NCBI RefSeq assembly: GCF_036898095.1
Contig: NC_090729.1
Coordinates: 62,833,282 to 62,897,281, forward strand
DNA: 64,000 nucleotides
Source: Palaemon carinicauda
Taxonomy: Eukaryota > Arthropoda > Malacostraca > Decapoda > Palaemonidae
Direction of reading: 5' to 3'
A model generated the notes under the pieces. That model saw only the letters and a program-made list of their open reading frames with translations, was not told the origin of the DNA and made no database searches. Position 1 is the first letter of the stretch. Every line of letters begins with the position of its first letter. Of the stretch, positions 12,165-22,330 are shown piece by piece. Position numbers and translations under genes: made by a program.

Positions 12165-12720
12165 CAGGCCGTTTTTAAATGGGCTTTGCACCAACTTTGA
12201 CTCTTAAGAACCTCTGATCCTAAATCAGGAAGGTCTAAAGAATAATTCGACAAAGTTTCATTGATGTACGAAGACGTGTTTGATATATGCAAAAAATAGC
12301 CCCTTTTTCGGTTGTTCTTAAATGGGGTTTGCACCAAATTTGACACTTAAGAATTGCTAATCCTTCATCAGGAAGCTCTAAAGTATATTTCCACCAACTT
12401 TCATTGATGTAGTCAAATTTTGATTTAAATGTGACTGTAGCGCCCCCTTTGAGCCCTTCTTAAATGCATTTTGCACCAATTGCGCCATTTAAGAGTGGCA
12501 CATCTGTAATCACAGTGCCAAGATGAAACTTTTATCATAGGTTTGATTGATGTACTCCAAAATGTAATTTGAACCGAATTTGGGGGCAGTTCAAGCTGAG
12601 CTCCCTACTCAACGCACCAACGGCATAACTTGAGAATGGCCATTCAGGGATTACCATCACACTAGCTGATGACTTTAGCTATCAAACCTTTTTTACTCGA
12701 GATGTAATACAAATCTCTGT
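12165..12720 (-). repeat. Right terminal inverted repeat of the long-TIR element
   Basis: Reverse complement of 7341-7893 with scattered substitutions. It ends GTAATACAAATCTCTGT, directly followed by the second GAGCTC copy at 12721-12726. Confidence 0.85.
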
Positions 12721-13144
12721 GAGCTCCTGCACTATACCCTCTTTCCTGATCCAACGTTTCTCGCCAAGAACGAGCTACCCACTAAAGGGTGGGGTCCTGG
12801 AGAATCTACCCTCTGAAGGAAGATATCTCTCTATGTCCAGTGGAGAGTCTAAAGGTCTATCTTCGAAGAACTTCAGACTTTGGTGGAGGACAGCACTCAA
12901 ACAATTAAAGGTGAAGATCACCTACTTTATTCGCAGAGCGGATCCTGACAGTACACCCGCAGGTCAAGATCCCAGGAAAGTCGCCTCTTCACTAAATTTC
13001 TTCCAGTCCATGGACTTCGAAAGTCTTCACTCTTGCACAGGCTGGAAGTCCTCCAGAGTGTTTTTCAAACACTATGTGAAGCAGGTGCACGAGCTTAAAA
13101 GGTATGTGGTAGGTGCAGGTAGTGTGCTAAAACCTGCTGCTTAG
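12721..13144 (+). pseudogene. DIRS-A tyrosine recombinase, C-terminal part
   Basis: Fragments in three frames follow the insertion: ELLHYTLFPDPTFLAKNELP, then YPLKEDISLCPVESLKVYL, then LKVKITYFIRRADPDST and KVASSLNFFQSMDFESL. The segment AGQDPRK sits where an HxxR box is expected, with Gln at the His position. The terminal FFKHYVKQ supplies the candidate nucleophile tyrosine. A conserved VHEL tail follows, and the frame stops at 13144, about 20 bases before the right ITR. Confidence 0.75.
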
Positions 13145-13166
13145 TGCTGCGTAGAACAGTGAGTTA

Positions 13167-13432
13167 TCCTCCCATAACTTGCCACTAACTTCCCCTCCAA
13201 GGGTAAACGCTATGTGGGGTGCATATAGGTATGTGGCGTGTCAAGCATACGTCCCGTTATTATACGATATCCTAAAGGGAAACCTTATGTGTACTCGCGC
13301 CAGAAGTTAGAATTTTGTGAAAACTTTATTTAATTCTTTGGGAATATCTACTGTAGTCATATATACCCTTAGGAAGCCACTGAAGGAACCTTCCATTAGG
13401 ACGACATGGCTTGAGCCCAAAAATAGTATTTG
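13167..13432 (-). repeat. Right inverted terminal repeat of DIRS-A
   Basis: Inverted copy of 440-712. It is nearly colinear over its length, including the complement of GACGTATGCTTGACACGCCA. The outer end is about ...GCCCAAAAATAGTATTT. Confidence 0.85.
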
Positions 13433-13491
13433 TTGTTCAAGAATATGGTTGGTTGGTTGGTTGGTGAAGATTGCCATGCCTGTAGCATGAC

Positions 13492-13517
13492 ACGGGCTCT
13501 TGTCTTGGACAGCCCGT
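13492..13517 (-). other. 3' terminal stem-loop of the LINE derivative
   Basis: ACGGGCT pairs with AGCCCGT around a loop of 12 bases. The stem is identical in the copy at 40352-40378, although the loop differs. Hairpins near LINE 3' ends are known to serve as recognition sites for their own RT in several clades. That role here is inference. Confidence 0.6.
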
Positions 13518-13830
13518 AAGAGGATACCAATCTGGATTGAGAACTCCAAAATGAGCAAAAATTGGTGTATTGAAAAGGAAAGGTTAGATTTAAAAGAGTC
13601 TGGAACAGGAAAAAGGATGCAGGATGAGGGATTAAGGAGGGATTTGACAAGACATGGAAAGGGGCAGAAAGTAACCCAAAAAAGGGGACTCCTTTTTAGG
13701 TCCACGTAAGAAATTTTTTAGTTAGAGAAAAAGTTTTGATAGCAGCAAGTCCCAGTAAATAGGAGAAACTGGGAGAGGAGAAAAGGATTTTGCAGTAGGA
13801 GAGAAAAGGAGTAGGTTTAAGCAAAGAGGC

Positions 13831-14795
13831 TTATCCCTGCTCTGTGGCTGGGAACTGGAACTGTTGCAGAAGTGGTAGGAAGGTGGGGGTTAAGAATAAG
13901 GAAAGGACTCTGGTAAAGATCTGGAAGGTGATAGGTATGAGATCTTGCAAGGTGAGCGACTCAATTTCTTGAGCCAAGGTTTGGGAAGGGAATGAGGATG
14001 AGGGTCGTTGCAGGTCCTTATGAGGAGCAGTTGCAGGTTGGTGCTGATCCTTATGAGGAACAGTTGCTGGTCATTATGAGGAGCAGTTGCAGGTCAGTGC
14101 TGGTCCTTATGAGGAGCAGTTGCAGGTCGTTATGAGGAGCAGTTGCAGGTGCAAGTGCAGGAGCAGTAGCTGGCTGGCGCTGTCTTCTCTGGCGAGGAGT
14201 TCGCTGGTCTTTCGGTGGTTTGATTGGAGCTGGTTTGTTTTGGTTTGGAGAGGATTTATTCTTCATAGCTACTATCCTCTTAAGACCTTCTGGGCAGCGC
14301 TTATTCCAAACATGGTGTGGCCTGGAACAACTGAGGCAGTTAGATGTGGTGTGTCATCCTTCTTTGTGGGCCTTTATGAACACTTCTGTGCAATGTCGCT
14401 GGCTGCAGACACCGCAGATGATGGGGCCTCTACATTCTTCTTTGTGATGTCCAAAGCCTTTGCATCTATAGCAGCGAAGGGGCTCAGGTGTATATTCTTC
14501 AATGGTGAAAGTTCCCCAGACTCCTAGATTCAGTTAGGAGGGAACCAGACCGATGAAGTGAAGGTGGCAATGAGGCGACGAACTGGAATGTCATCTTTGC
14601 TTAGTGTTCTTATTAATATACCCTGTATGAATTTAAACAATGGAAGGTGGGTGGTGATGGTGGGAGATTCAGTAACTAAAAATTCATTAAGAGAGTTTAG
14701 TCTCCTTCTAAAAATAATATGCAAACCTACCAATCACATATGTTTAGTGTACAGTCAATTGGTTTCAGAGATCCATATCACTTCTTTCTAACTGA
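13831..14795 (-). pseudogene. LINE ORF1 (gag-like) with zinc knuckles
   Basis: The minus strand reads ESPTITTHLPLFKFIQ, then DIPVRRLIATF, then after a frameshift a Cys/His block matching the knuckles of the copy at 38248-38790 (CPNCSRPHHAWNRHC there). A basic and Gln/Pro/Ala-rich linker follows. The C-terminus reads ESLTLQDLIPITFQIFTRVL and stops at 13831. That last segment also occurs at 39823-40008 (ESLTLRDLISIPFKIFTRVL), so it is a conserved ORF1 end. The tandem repeats at 14003-14160 lie between knuckles and C-terminus and may have disrupted the frame. The gene is broken here. Confidence 0.7.
14003..14160. repeat. Short tandem repeat inside LINE ORF1
   Basis: GGTC.TTATGAGGAGCAGTTGCA recurs about six times in 160 bases, as a mixed array of about 24 and 33 bases per step. 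It lies in the low-complexity linker of ORF1. Confidence 0.75.
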
Positions 14796-14800
14796 GCTGA

Positions 14801-14970
14801 AGAACATAATAGTTTATGTAGGATAATTTCAATTTATGTCATAAAAATCTAATTTGATACAACTTTTCAAGAAAACATATAAATAATTAAATAATTTCAA
14901 TTTCATATTTGCATATTTTCGGTAATTTTTTTTCATTCACCTAAATATGTGTTTTTTTACGACATTACTG

Positions 14971-15021
<51 letters not shown>

Positions 15022-15057
15022 ACTACAAAGTTATATAAATAAAGCCATTATGACATA
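14801..15057. other. AT-rich spacer with (CT)n tract
   Basis: AT-rich sequence with a (CT)n microsatellite at 14973-15013. No coding signal. Confidence 0.6.
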
Positions 15058-15475
15058 GGAAAAATCTATTTTTTAGTGAGATAGCCATGTCATCCTGATG
15101 GAAATTCCTCTGCTCAGCTCCTACTTGGGATATTTCTTATGAGTGATATACCAGAAAATTTTGCCTGTAGAGGTATCACAGGGTTGTAACCCCTGGAGGG
15201 AATATCCAGATAGATATCATGTATGTAACAGGGAAGTGTTTAAAAAAACCAGGGCTATCCTTCCCGAATAGTTCACTTTGTCTCGAAGGATATGGGATAG
15301 TATTGGATATGTGGGAGAGACGTTGCGACTGTAAACATGTTCGCTGGTTCGCCATTAATACAGCAGAAGCCATCGTATGATACGTGGCCTCACACTAGGA
15401 ATTGGGAGGGGATGAAAAGTAAGTGGCTGGTTCATCCGGACGACATGGCTATCTCACCCAAAATTAGATATTTTT
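15058..15475. mobile_element. Fold-back element made of DIRS-like ends
   Basis: The first 45 bases (AAAATCTATTTTTTAGTGAG, then ATAGCCATGTCATCCTGATG) are the inverted complement of the last 45 (ending near ATCTCACCCAAAATTAGATA). Both match the outer end of the DIRS ITRs. The inside keeps patchy similarity to the DIRS-C left ITR (GATATTCCCAGAAAAT against GATATACCAGAAAATT). About 330 bases separate the ends and carry no coding sequence. It looks like an internally deleted DIRS or a small fold-back derivative. Confidence 0.6.
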
Positions 15476-15849
15476 CTATATCAAAATCCCTGTTATACAC
15501 TCAAGCCTTGTCGTCCTGATGGAAGTGTACCAGATAATTAAAATAGAAGTATGCTAATTTTTATCTAGCTACAGTAGTTACATGTAAAGGAAACCATAAA
15601 TAAGTATAATATTTCTATTATTTCTAAAAGCATATAAATGTGACAAGATTTTGTGCAACAATATTTTAAATTTTTTTCGTGTTTAAAACTGTAGATGTTT
15701 ACTCCAGTATAATATAATAGAATGAAATATCATTACATATGATACAGGAAAGAATATCACCTCTGACTTCATCATAAACATAATTATCACACACTTCAAA
15801 TTAGAAAAAAAATATTCAACCTGCACTATGTGGACTGTAAAAGTCTTAT
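15476..15849. other. AT-rich spacer
   Basis: No gene or clear repeat. A further GTCGTCCTGATGGAAG occurs at about 15509-15525, another trace of a DIRS end. Confidence 0.5.
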
Positions 15850-15937
15850 AATGCCAGGACGTTTTGGTACGTCCATGGTGGTAAAGGGATGAGTTTTGTG
15901 AAACGTACCAGTACGTTCATTGTGGGTAAAAGGGACA
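15850..15937 (-). mobile_element. Terminal fragment related to TTAA-2
   Basis: The reverse complement reads CCCTTTTACCCACAATGAAC, and 50 bases further on CCCTTTACCACCATGGACGT. This matches the two staggered boxes at the left end of the element at 27889 (CCCTTTTACCCCC...GGACGTAC and CCCTTTACCCCCATGGACGT). No TTAA flanks it, so it is probably a truncated copy. Confidence 0.55.
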
Positions 15938-16299
15938 ATAAACAGCTACTAAGAGACCATGTGAAACAATAAGCAGCTGGGTTACTCATAATACGAGCTG
16001 TCACAACAAAGTGTTTAATCTCTTCCAATTGTTACAAGAAACGTTTGAAAAAAAGACTTCATGATTTTTATTCTGTGTAAGCCTGTAAGCCTTCAAAGGA
16101 CATATATTGGAAAAAGTTTAAGGAAGAGGCTACTTTACTAGTGTCATGGTACAATGGCATATTATCTGGGTCAGCCTTTCAGATAAAATAAATGAGTTTC
16201 GACCTCAGCTTTTTCAAAGAGAGATTAAATCCTGTTGTCCGCCTTAAAAGGCCTCAGTCCTTGACAGGCAAGCACTAGTGCCGACAACAATTCCTCTCT
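15938..16299. other. Unassigned stretch
   Basis: No supported coding sequence or repeat seen. Confidence 0.4.
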
Positions 16300-16785
16300 C
16301 TCTTGCTGATCCACTCAAATTGTAATTTTCAGTCCGTCTTCCATCTCGGAGATTGTGCATGGACCCTTTATCCTGAAGACGACCGCCACTGCAGAGATCG
16401 CTACGATGACCCTTCCTGTGACTGTGACTGATGCGACACCTACCAGAAACGGAGAGTGCACATAATCACTACAGTAGGCCTCAAACCCACAGTTGCTGAT
16501 GACAAAACACTATCTACTCAACATGTTAGTTGCAACTGCAAGGGGTGCAAAATTGCCTATATAAAGGTCCTAAAGCACTACAGGACCTTGAAAGCTAACT
16601 CGGAGGAGACTACTCTCCGTCCCAAAAGAAGGAAGAGCCCTGAACGCCCTTCTCCAGTTCCAGTAGTACCCCAATCATCACCTTTAGTGACTCCAAGGAC
16701 TGAGAGCTCAGCCTCGTCATTATCAGTCCCTTCAACTCTACAGCAGACAGTTGCAGTTGCAGTCCACACTCCACAATTAGATTGA
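16300..16785 (+). pseudogene. Unrecognised Cys/Asp-rich coding fragment
   Basis: A frame runs from about 16320 to 16785 with one stop near 16429. It contains a Cys/His/Asp-rich stretch (DCAWTLYPEDDRHCRDRY, then DPSCDCD), a second cysteine cluster (CNCKGCK), a basic patch RPKRRK and a Ser/Pro/Val-rich tail ending PQLD. The cysteines could form a zinc-binding fold as in retroelement gag proteins. I do not recognise the family and the fragment stands alone. Confidence 0.35.
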
Positions 16786-17059
16786 GGCTCTCGGTTTGTA
16801 AACACGCTTTGTATGAGGTCTCTATATAATGAGTTTTTTGTGCAAGTTCTAGCAATACTACACATTTCACCGTGTTATATAAGTTACTGTAAGACTCAGT
16901 GACCATTTTAGTAACAACAGTGTATATATAGGACTTTTATACTAGTCTGTAGTTATGATATAAAAACTTATACCCGTGGCATACCTACTCAGTCGGCGGC
17001 GCATCAGTTCGCGCATGCGCAGTGTATGTGTGACTCGAAAGGGCTGCTGCTTCACTAAT
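16786..17059. other. Spacer between two broken coding fragments
   Basis: AT-rich at first, then a GC-richer patch with GCGCATGCGC near 17013. No gene seen. Confidence 0.4.
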
Positions 17060-17747
17060 AATGGATTAATCCAGACCAGCCTCTGTTTCTGAGGTTGTAA
17101 ATGATCTGCACCTGACTGATGATGAGAATGTAAATATGACTCATTGGCCACCACTCACACATTCTTTTTCTCATAAGCTCTCCAGTACTGTTGCTAATAC
17201 CCCCATGTAGAGCCCAGTGGATTATGGGTCAGATACTAGCAGTGCTCCACAGACCCCTGCTGCTAAAACATCCAAATGTCAAGAGTCTTTTACTACACAA
17301 AAGAGTGATGTCATTCTGCCTCACACCCCCACCCCTACACGACGTGCTTCCTCTGCTACCCCAGCATTTGCTCCCCGTGATGAATATGCTAGGTTGGTCT
17401 TCAAAGAAAATTTGAGCACTTACACTAAACTACGATGGCTGACTGAAGTAAACAAAACCTGCAATCTTGATAAGGAGCTGGCAGAGGAGAAGATGTCTGC
17501 TATCACATCTAAATTTGTATATATTGCAAGGAGTCATGAGGACATCATTGGCAGGGTGAAGGGAGGCGAATTTCTGTCCATAAGCCTGGATATTCAAGAT
17601 TCAATAGACAGACCCTATGAGTATCTAACATGTCTTATTACTCCTAACAATAAAAACTTCATTTTGGAAACCTGTAATGAGAAAAATACATGTTATTACT
17701 TCTGTATTAAAAAGAGAAAAATGTTAACATATAAATTTCATAGATAA
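17060..17747 (+). pseudogene. Unrecognised gag-like frame with two stops
   Basis: An ATG at 17060 opens a frame that is continuous to 17747 except for TAA at 17066 and TAG near 17206. It has an acidic and Ser/Thr/Pro-rich N-terminal part (SRPASVSEVVNDLHLTDDE) and a Pro/Thr-rich spacer. A charged, probably helical region follows (DEYARLVFKENLSTYTKLRW, then LDKELAEEKMSAITSKF), and the C-terminus is Cys-rich (CNEKNTCYYFCIKKRK). It ends eight bases before the TTAA site of the first TTAA-1 copy. It looks like a retroelement gag, but I cannot name it. Confidence 0.35.
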
Positions 17748-17754
17748 AGATTAA

Positions 17755-20561
17755 CCCTGGATAGGTACGGTGGGTCGTTTGCGACCCCGAGCGTCAAAAA
17801 AAAACAGGTTTTTCTCACGTGACTAACCCCTGTGACTGAATTTGTGGGTGATCGACCTGCAGGAGGTGTCTCCCCTACACGCTCTAGTAGTGTCCAGATG
17901 TGCATTGCTGTAGCTGTACTCCTTCCCCGATTTCTGAGACGCGTCGGGGTCGTTCGCGTCCGAGTTTACCCTTCTGAGGTAGTTTGCATAATTATCAAAG
18001 TTATTACGTATTATGAAATTGTCGTAGAATGGTGCAACTTGTATAGGTTATCAGTTGTGGAAAGTCTTGGTGGATTGTTTGGCTACCATGTGCATGTTTT
18101 TTTTTTTAGTTAAAATGTCGTTCATCACCACGAGGACCATTTTACCGCGAGTGCCCCTTTTTCATTTTTTTTAATTTTTTTGCCAAGTCATTTTTCCGTA
18201 AGATATTGCCAAATAGTGTCGTAAAACTTTTGCTTGTTTAGTGTTGGAAAGTGTGTCTAGATGATCTGGCTACCCATGCATGACTTTGTTTTTGTCAGAT
18301 ACGACGTAGTTATTGGTATATTGGGTATTTAACTGCGGTTACCAATTTCTGTTTTTTTTTCAATATTTGTAAAAATTACTACGTAGTAAGGAATTGCCGT
18401 ATATTATTCATTTTTTTTTCATGTTTAAGTGTTAGAAAGTGTGCCTTGATGGTTGGGCTAACACGTGCATGTCTTTTTTTTTATCTGAGATGTCGTATAT
18501 TAGAATGTCGGGCATTTTACCGCGAGTGTCCCTTTTTAATTTTTTTCAATTTTTTTGCCAAGTCATTTTTCCGTAAGATATTGCGAAATAGTGTCGTAAA
18601 ACTTTTGCTTTTTTAATGTTGGAAAGTGTGTCTAGATGATCTGGCTACCCATGCGTGATTTTGTTTTTGTCAGATACGACGTAGTTATTGGTATATTGGG
18701 TATTTAACTGTGGTTGCCAATTTCTGTTTTTTTTTTAATATTTGTAAAAATTTACTACGTAGTAAGGAATTGCCGTATATTATTGATTTTTTTTTCATGT
18801 TTATGTGTTAGAAAGTGTGCCTTGATGGTTGGGCTAACACGTGCATGTCTTTTTTTTTTATCTGAGATGCCGTATATTAGAATGTTGGGCATTTTTCCGC
18901 GAGTGCCCCTTCTTATTTGTTTTGCATTTTTTTGCTTAGTCATGTTACCGTAAGGAATTGGCAAGTAGTGTCGCAAAACTTATATTTTTATAGTGTTGGA
19001 AAGTGTTTCTAGATGATCTGGCTACCCATGCCTATTTTTTTTTTTAGCCAGATATGGCGTATATATAAGTATGTGTTCGATTTTCCTGTGATTGCCATTT
19101 TTTCGTTTTTTCCCATTTCTTTCAAAATTTCTACGTACTAAGGAACTATCACAGAGTAATATTTCATTTATATGTTTATTTGTCGGAAAATATGCCTTGA
19201 TGGTTTGCCTAGCACGTGGCTGAAATTTTTTTTTTCTGAAATGCCGTATATTAGAATGGCCATTTTTCCACGAGTGCCCCTTTTTATTTGTTTTGATTTT
19301 TTTGCTTAGTCATGTTACCGTAAGGAATTGGCAAGTAGTGTCGCAAAACTTATATTTTTATAGTGTTGGAAAGTGTTTCTAGATGATCTGGCTACCCATG
19401 CCTATCTTTTTTTTAGCCAGATATGGCGTATATATAGGTATGTGTTCGATTTTCTGGTGATTGCCATTTTTTCGTTTTTTCCCAATTCTTTCAAAATTAC
19501 TACGTACTAAGGAACTATCACAGAGTAATGATTCCTCTAGATGTTTATTTGTCGGAAAATTTTGTTTACTTTTTTTTTGATTGAATATCATCAAATTTTT
19601 TTAGCTAAAATATTGTTTTACATTTTTTTTTTCGATTTTATTTCCCTTCAAAAAAAATTTTTTGGGTCAGAATTTTAATTTTATAGTCGTAAAATAATCG
19701 ACAATTATCCAGCAACCCACCATACAATTTTTATGCATATCCAATAATAATTAGATTAGTAAATAACACCTTGGAATTGACATACCCTTCCTACATTTCA
19801 AGTGGCAGATTAGGGAGTCTGAGTCAGTGTGGTTGGCGGCCATTTTGTGGACATATCCGAAGCGTAAGCTGCCCTATCTATATATATTCTTGTTCCCTAT
19901 AGAATTTGTGATATTTTGGTATATTTTTACCTGCATAAATATCATATTATATATTAAATATATGTATTTTTTTACGAAATTTCCAAGTACTCAAAAAATT
20001 ACCTTTAGATATGGCCCCTGATATAAATGTAATTTACAAAATAATGAAGATTTTTTTACATATTTCTATTTTAGGATAACATATGTTTATTCCCTAAAAA
20101 AATTAGCCACTTCCTATTTCATTTGGGTACCCAAAAAAATTCATGAAATTTGGACAATTTTTTTTGGCCAAAAAAAGTTACCCTTTTTTTTTTCATTTCA
20201 GATCTTCACCTCCATGGGTCTGACTTCATCCAAAATACATCAAGATGTGTCCTAAACATTCAAGAATCAATTCCTAAAAGGATTTGTGTATATATGTATA
20301 AACTTTTTTTTTATGAATTTTTATGTCAGGTCTTTTTTTTTTCTACTTAATTTTTTAAAATATTTACAATAAATAGTTTTTCTGCAGATGAGTAGTATTT
20401 ATCTTTACAGTTGTTTTAAGCATTCATTGAAGTTTTTTTTGGCAAAAGAAAAAAGGAGGTTACTGCAAAAACTGATTTTTCAAGAATTTTTTTTGGCGTC
20501 GGGGTCGTTCGCGTCCGAGTATACCCTTAAAGGGGTGTCCGAGGACCGTACCTATCCAGGG
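17755..20561 (+). mobile_element. TTAA-1 copy a (non-autonomous, piggyBac-like)
   Basis: The element starts CCCTGGATAGGTACG and ends CGTACCTATCCAGGG, flanked by TTAA at 17751-17754 and 20562-20565. A CCC start and a TTAA target fit the piggyBac superfamily. No transposase is present. Inside are a head of about 360 bases, a tandem array of four units of about 375 bp (18116, 18491, 18868, 19243) and an AT-rich tail of about 1 kb that includes GGCGGCCATTTTGTGG. Copies b (22331) and c (31206) are closely similar throughout. Confidence 0.85.
18116..19570 (+). repeat. 375-bp tandem array inside TTAA-1 copy a, 4 units
   Basis: Each unit begins near ATGCCGTATATTAGAATG, then ACCGCGAGTGCCCC, later TCTAGATGATCTGGCTACCC. 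About 150 bases further on it has CTACGTA.TAAGGAA and TTGATGGTT.G.CTA.CACGTG. The spacing is 375 to 377 bases. The last unit is truncated. Confidence 0.85.
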
Positions 20562-20632
20562 TTAAAAAAAAGAATTCCCTCTCTTCCTTCTCTCTTATTT
20601 TAATTTCTTATGTGAGCCAATGGTATAATTCT

Positions 20633-21475
20633 TTAATCAGGGGGCTGGGATACGTTTTGAACTCTAAATCTATTGGCCGTTAATGTTTCCAAAATGCTAA
20701 AAGGGCCTTCAAACTTAGGTGTTAGTTTATAATTGAGTCTTTTACATACATTTACCTGTATGTATACATTATCACCCACGGTATATGTTTTAGTTGGCTT
20801 CGCTATTTTATCATGATTCCTTTTCATTATGATTTTTGATTCTTTTAAATTTTTTCGAAGGATATCAAAACGACTTTTGCTTGCATTTATACATTCTTTT
20901 AAAGGATTTGATAAATTAGTTGTAGGCGTTAATACATGGAAAGGCGTTCTAACTGGGGTACCATACAATGCCTCGTGCGGCGACATTTTAATTGATATAT
21001 GATATGAGTGATTCAGAGTACTTAGTACCGCAGGTATTGCAATATCCCAGTTGGGGTCTGATCCCCCTAGTGTTAATCTTAATATGTTTAAAACCTTCCT
21101 ATTCGCTCTTTCCACTAGCCCATTCGACTCTGGGTGATAGATCATGGTATTGATTTTCTTAATGCTAAGGAATTCACACAATGAGGTAAGAAAGTGATTA
21201 TTAAATTCTCCACTCGAGTCTCAGATTATCATGTGTGGAATTCCATGTTTACAAATGTAACACTCGTAAAACTTCCTAGCGCATTCAAACGCAGTTTTAG
21301 TTTTAAGCGCTATTAGTTCCGTATATCGAGTCAAAGCATCTACAATTACTAAGAGGTGCTTATTTCCTCTGTCTAACTCGTAAAATCCTGTTAACAAATC
21401 TAAATGTATCCTTTCAAAGGGTTGATTGGGCACGGGATAAGCCCCTAGGCTGACATGTGTTTTTGTGTGCCCTTT
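20633..21475 (-). pseudogene. Gypsy-1 integrase
   Basis: The catalytic core begins with QPFERIHLDLLTGF (about 21425), which holds the first Asp. The second block is broken near 21225-21180, where an HMII...SS..F region should carry the second Asp. NTMIYHPESNGLVERANRKV (about 21150) supplies the third catalytic residue (Glu). A C-terminal region with YTVGDNVYIQ and LNYKLTPKFEGPF resembles the Gypsy integrase C-terminal beta-barrel. It stops at 20633. A frame break near 21200 separates the core into two pieces. Confidence 0.8.
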
Positions 21476-21835
21476 GTTTTCCTGACAAGTGCGACAATTA
21501 GCTATGTGTTTTTTTTATATCTGTAAGCATCGTATGCCAATAAAACAATGATTTGACTTTCTGTGATATTATGGAGAACCCCGGGTGTCCATGCAATGGG
21601 TTTGCATGCAACCAATTTAGGACAGTGGATATAAGTGAGATTGGTACCTCTACCTGGTCGTTAGTCACATGTGGTGAATTGCGGGTTTTCTTGTCACGGA
21701 TCTACACAGAATATTGTCTTTGATTATATAATTCTGCTGCGTATACTTTATATATTCCCTTTCCTTACGATTTCCTTCCAAAACATTTATAGTTTTTCCT
21801 AATTTCTGATCTTATCTTTGCTCAGTCTGTAATAA
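21476..21835 (-). pseudogene. Gypsy-1 integrase zinc-binding region (decayed)
   Basis: This is the linker between RNase H and the integrase core. On the minus strand pieces such as CRTCQENKGHTKTHVSLGAY can be read near 21490-21430, as expected for the end of an HHCC zinc-binding domain. Several frameshifts prevent a continuous reading. Confidence 0.5.
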
Positions 21836-22326
21836 TCAAGCGCTCCAGCCCAGATCTTCTTGTTCGGATATATTTTTAACAATAGGCATGGATGTTGATA
21901 TATCTATTAATTCAGCTAAAGGCTCCGTACAAGATGACACGGGGTTGCGTGATAATGCATCAGCAATGGTATTTGCTTTCCCTGGTAAATACCCGATTCT
22001 TGCGCCAAAGTCTTGGATGATCAAATGTCACCGAGTTCGTTTGGAGCTGTGACTGAGGCCTTTAAAGAAGTCGATTAGTGGTTTATGATCAGTAAGAACC
22101 TTAACGGGATAACCGTATATTATGAACTTAAAATGCACTAGTGAATTAACAATAGCTAGCCCTTCCTTGTCTATTACTACATACTTACTTTCGGAAGTTC
22201 TCAGTCTTCGAGAATAAAAAGCTATCGGGAAAAATTGTTTTTCATATTGCTGAAGCAATACCCCACCTACTCCTAAGTCTGAGGCATCTGTTGCAATGAA
22301 GAATTCCTTACCGAAGTCAGGAAATT
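21836..22326 (-). pseudogene. Gypsy-1 RNase H domain
   Basis: Reading down from the TTAA at 22327: FPDFGKEFFIATDASDLGVG, then FFPIAFYSRRLRTSESKYV, then LTDHKPLIDFFKG, a break near 22026, and IGYLPGKANTIADALSRNP. These are the standard RNase H blocks of Gypsy elements (DAS, Glu, TDHKPL, NxxADALSR). The domain continues upstream into the RT at 25368 once the TTAA-1 insertion is skipped. Confidence 0.85.
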
Positions 22327-22330
22327 TTAA

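Larger units (their letters stand above)
13446..14800 (-). mobile_element. LINE derivative with ORF1 joined directly to the 3' UTR
   Basis: On the minus strand, ORF1 with zinc knuckles is followed by its stop and then by about 385 bases of 3' UTR. No ORF2 lies between them. The 3' end carries a 7-bp stem-loop (ACGGGCT/AGCCCGT at 13492-13517) and finishes in four copies of a CCAA tetranucleotide (13449-13464 on the plus strand as GGTT). The copy at 39830-40420 has the same ORF1-end/3'UTR junction and hairpin. This supports an ORF1-only, non-autonomous LINE family rather than one chance deletion. Confidence 0.7.

Noticed and set aside
17200..17754. Left-hand 3' LTR of Gypsy-1
   Set aside because: I compared it with the presumed 5' LTR at 34386-35500 and saw no similarity, so I do not claim an LTR pair for Gypsy-1.
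17832..18113. A frame of 93 codons repeated at 22409 and 31283
   Set aside because: It lies in the shared head of the three TTAA-1 copies and varies in length between copies by frameshift. The repetition comes from the element, not from conserved coding.
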